64,000 nt of DNA. Source: Bacteroidales bacterium (GTDB taxonomy: Bacteria > Bacteroidota > Bacteroidia > Bacteroidales > Tenuifilaceae). Of this stretch, positions 62,361 to 64,000 are shown piece after piece. The DNA lies in the NCBI GenBank assembly GCA_003818205.1, contig RPRQ01000018.1, forward strand, positions 1 through 64,000, given 5' to 3'. A program made the translations under genes and the position numbers. The number at the start of each line of letters is the position of its first letter. The stretch's first letter is position 1. Under the pieces are notes generated by a model. The model ran no database searches and was not told the DNA's origin. It was given only the letters and a program-made list of their open reading frames with translations.

Positions 62361-64000
62361 ATGAACTTAATTAAATCAATTATAGCAATTGCTTGTCTGT
62401 TTAGTGTTAACCATGTATTCTCACAAACAGTTTATGTAAATGGGCATATTACCGACATGCATGGGAACAACCTTTTTGCTGTGAACATATACCTGCAAAA
62501 GCAGACCAATATTGGAACAACCTCCGATTTCGATGGAAAATTTAGCCTCGCTATCCCCAGCTCAACCATTTCGAAGGATGAGTACCTAGTCATTTCATTT
62601 ATTGGATATAACACGAAAAGGATACTTTTGGATAGCATCAACTTTTCGATTCCGCTTAGCATTATGCTGGGTGATAATGCGCAGTCAATTAACGAGATTG
62701 TTGTTAAGGGCCGTAAATCTATTTCTAGAGAATTCGCCTTAAAGGAGTTGGATAAGATGAAGATATACCTTAGCCCACTGGCCTCTGCCGATCCGTTAAA
62801 GGCTCTTGCAACGCTACCCTCATCAACCAATACTGATGAAACGGCAAACCCCGAGCTAAGAGGAAGTGCAGCCAATCGAACAAGGGTTATCCTTAATGGG
62901 GTACCAATTAGGAATCCTGTCCGTAACTCGCAGCTCAACGGTATTGGATTTTTCAGCTTGCTCAATACCGAGATGATTAAGAATGAGTTTATCTACCCCT
63001 CTAACCCCCCATTAACTTATGGGAACACCAGTGCAGGGTTAATCGATATTGAATCGGAGGACAAGCTTGGTAGTAACAGCTATCAAATATCTACAACCTT
63101 AGCTAGTTCGGGGGTCAATGTGTCTCAAAAGATGAATGAGAAGAGTTTTATTCAGCTATACGGTAATTTGATGTATTCTAAAGGTTTTCTGTACGTTAAC
63201 CCAACAATGGGAAAGCGATTGAAGGGCTTTGAATCCAATGACTTTGGGTTGAATTATCACCTCAACCTATCTGATAGAGCATCGGTTAATTTTTACAACT
63301 ACTTCGTTTCGGAATGTTCTAGTTATCAGCTGAATATGTTTACATGGGAGGATAATGCTAAGGCGAACACCCTAAGGGATTTTAGTATCTTCAACCTCAA
63401 ATACAATACATCGAATAATTTCTTTTCATTAAACCTTGGCTCTAACTTTCAGAAATCGGGTTTTCGCTATGGCAATATCTCCTCATCGAGCAAGCAGAGC
63501 CAGCTATACGCATCGGTAAACTACAAGCATCTTTTTTCGGAGAGGATTAGCCTTCAAGCAGGAGTTAGTAACGACTATGCCAAGTTTAGCATAAATGAGC
63601 AAGCCCCTCAGTTCTACTATGCCATGTCCCCTACATCGCCCACCTATAGTGCCGATACCCTTTTAAAAAACAACCTGCCGGAGGGCTATCTGTACTTTCG
63701 TTGGAATCCATTCCGAAAGTTTATTTGGATAGTTGGAATGCGTAAAAACCTCGATCTGAATCGTAGCGATGATGCCAATTACCTGAGTCTTCAAACAAGT
63801 TTAAGGTATAATTTCCATACCGATAACTCATTGTTCCTTTCGGTTGGGAAGTACCATAACTATAGCGAGCCTGGTTATGGTCAAAAGGAGTTTCGACTGC
63901 TCTCGGCAGAGCATTATGCCATGGAGTACATCTACGAGAAGAAGGCCACAACCATCAATTTGGCGGCTTACTACAAAACTGAAAGTGGCGAACTCGATGG
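62361..64000 (+). CDS. TonB-dependent receptor with carboxypeptidase-like N-terminal domain (3' end outside window)
   Basis: Partial, at least 546 residues, runs off the window. Signal peptide MNLIKSIIAIACLFSVNHVFSQ (cut after about residue 21), then a CarboxypepD_reg-like domain (about 23-105: VNGHITDMHGNNLFAVNIYL), the plug (about 115-230: LRGSAANRTRVILNGVPIRNP) and the beginning of the barrel. No stop codon occurs in frame up to 64000. It would import a substrate across the outer membrane with TonB energy; the ligand is unknown. It follows the TPR-like gene by 210 bp. Confidence 0.9.
   Translation, partial: MNLIKSIIAIACLFSVNHVFSQTVYVNGHITDMHGNNLFAVNIYLQKQTNIGTTSDFDGKFSLAIPSSTISKDEYLVISFIGYNTKRILLDSINFSIPLSIMLGDNAQSINEIVVKGRKSISREFALKELDKMKIYLSPLASADPLKALATLPSSTNTDETANPELRGSAANRTRVILNGVPIRNPVRNSQLNGIGFFSLLNTEMIKNEFIYPSNPPLTYGNTSAGLIDIESEDKLGSNSYQISTTLASSGVNVSQKMNEKSFIQLYGNLMYSKGFLYVNPTMGKRLKGFESNDFGLNYHLNLSDRASVNFYNYFVSECSSYQLNMFTWEDNAKANTLRDFSIFNLKYNTSNNFFSLNLGSNFQKSGFRYGNISSSSKQSQLYASVNYKHLFSERISLQAGVSNDYAKFSINEQAPQFYYAMSPTSPTYSADTLLKNNLPEGYLYFRWNPFRKFIWIVGMRKNLDLNRSDDANYLSLQTSLRYNFHTDNSLFLSVGKYHNYSEPGYGQKEFRLLSAEHYAMEYIYEKKATTINLAAYYKTESGELD

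Overview
ORGANISM. The window looks like a chromosome segment of a Gram-negative Bacteroidota, probably class Bacteroidia (order Bacteroidales/Marinilabiliales-like; family not resolved). Reasons seen in the sequence: AT-rich DNA, promoters of the Bacteroidota type (TTTG, 19-21 nt, TAnnTTTG), few Shine-Dalgarno sequences, the gene order rplM-rpsI-rpsB-tsf-pyrH-frr, BACON domains, C-terminal sorting-type domains on very large secreted proteins, a TonB-dependent receptor with an N-terminal carboxypeptidase-like domain, lipid A synthesis (lpxK) and the MEP isoprenoid pathway (dxs). LAYOUT. 1-7.4 kb: housekeeping genes (S41 protease, dCMP deaminase, tRNA-Leu, dxs, OmpA-like lipoprotein, NadD-like enzyme). 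7.5-12 kb: two paralogous serine hydrolases separated by a 274-bp inverted-repeat element, then a sugar-isomerase-like protein. 12-16 kb: ribosomal protein/translation cluster. 16-21 kb: O-antigen-ligase-like protein, DNA glycosylase, hydroxyacid dehydrogenase, a rearranged tRNA-Asn locus with a GIY-YIG nuclease gene, and a PfkB kinase. 21.1-34.8 kb: one 11-gene minus-strand cluster with spacings of at most about 60 bp, read from 34.8 down to 21.2 kb: CheR, Cache/HAMP/GAF/PAS sensor, second CheR, CheB, membrane GAF protein, SiaA-like PP2C phosphatase, SiaB-like kinase, SiaC-like phosphoprotein, ABCG-type transporter, lipoprotein, small exported protein. 35-48 kb: mostly single genes (nuclease, purQ, SDR, flippase-like, EamA, P-loop kinase, thioesterase, upp, folK, sppA, lpxK, purine nucleoside phosphorylase), with further copies of the inverted-repeat element. 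48-64 kb: an 1885-residue lamin-tail protein, asd, tonB-like gene, a rearranged tRNA-Ala/tRNA-Gly locus, an 1130-residue BACON protein, a membrane protein/winged-helix regulator pair, a TPR-like protein and the start of a TonB-dependent receptor. HOW THE PARTS WORK TOGETHER. The most unusual protein-level feature is the Che-Sia cluster: chemotaxis-type methylation enzymes (two CheR, one CheB without receiver domain) are combined with a SiaABC-like partner-switching module and an ABC exporter, but the window holds no CheA, CheW, CheY or classical MCP. My inference is a sensory system in which coiled-coil PAS/GAF proteins are methylated and control a phosphatase/kinase/phosphoprotein switch acting on the transporter or envelope. 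The most unusual DNA-level feature is that defective duplicate tRNA genes at two separate loci carry short perfect palindromes at corresponding places: the same 20-nt palindrome between the two D-loop guanines of an Asn and a Gly copy, and different 15-16-nt palindromes in place of all or part of the anticodon arm in Asn, Ala and Gly copies. Two of these palindromes also lie inside the mobile-looking element at 8.9 kb. A third small system is a winged-helix regulator with a near-perfect repeat of its putative operator before two neighbouring transcription units at the same distance from the -7 box.
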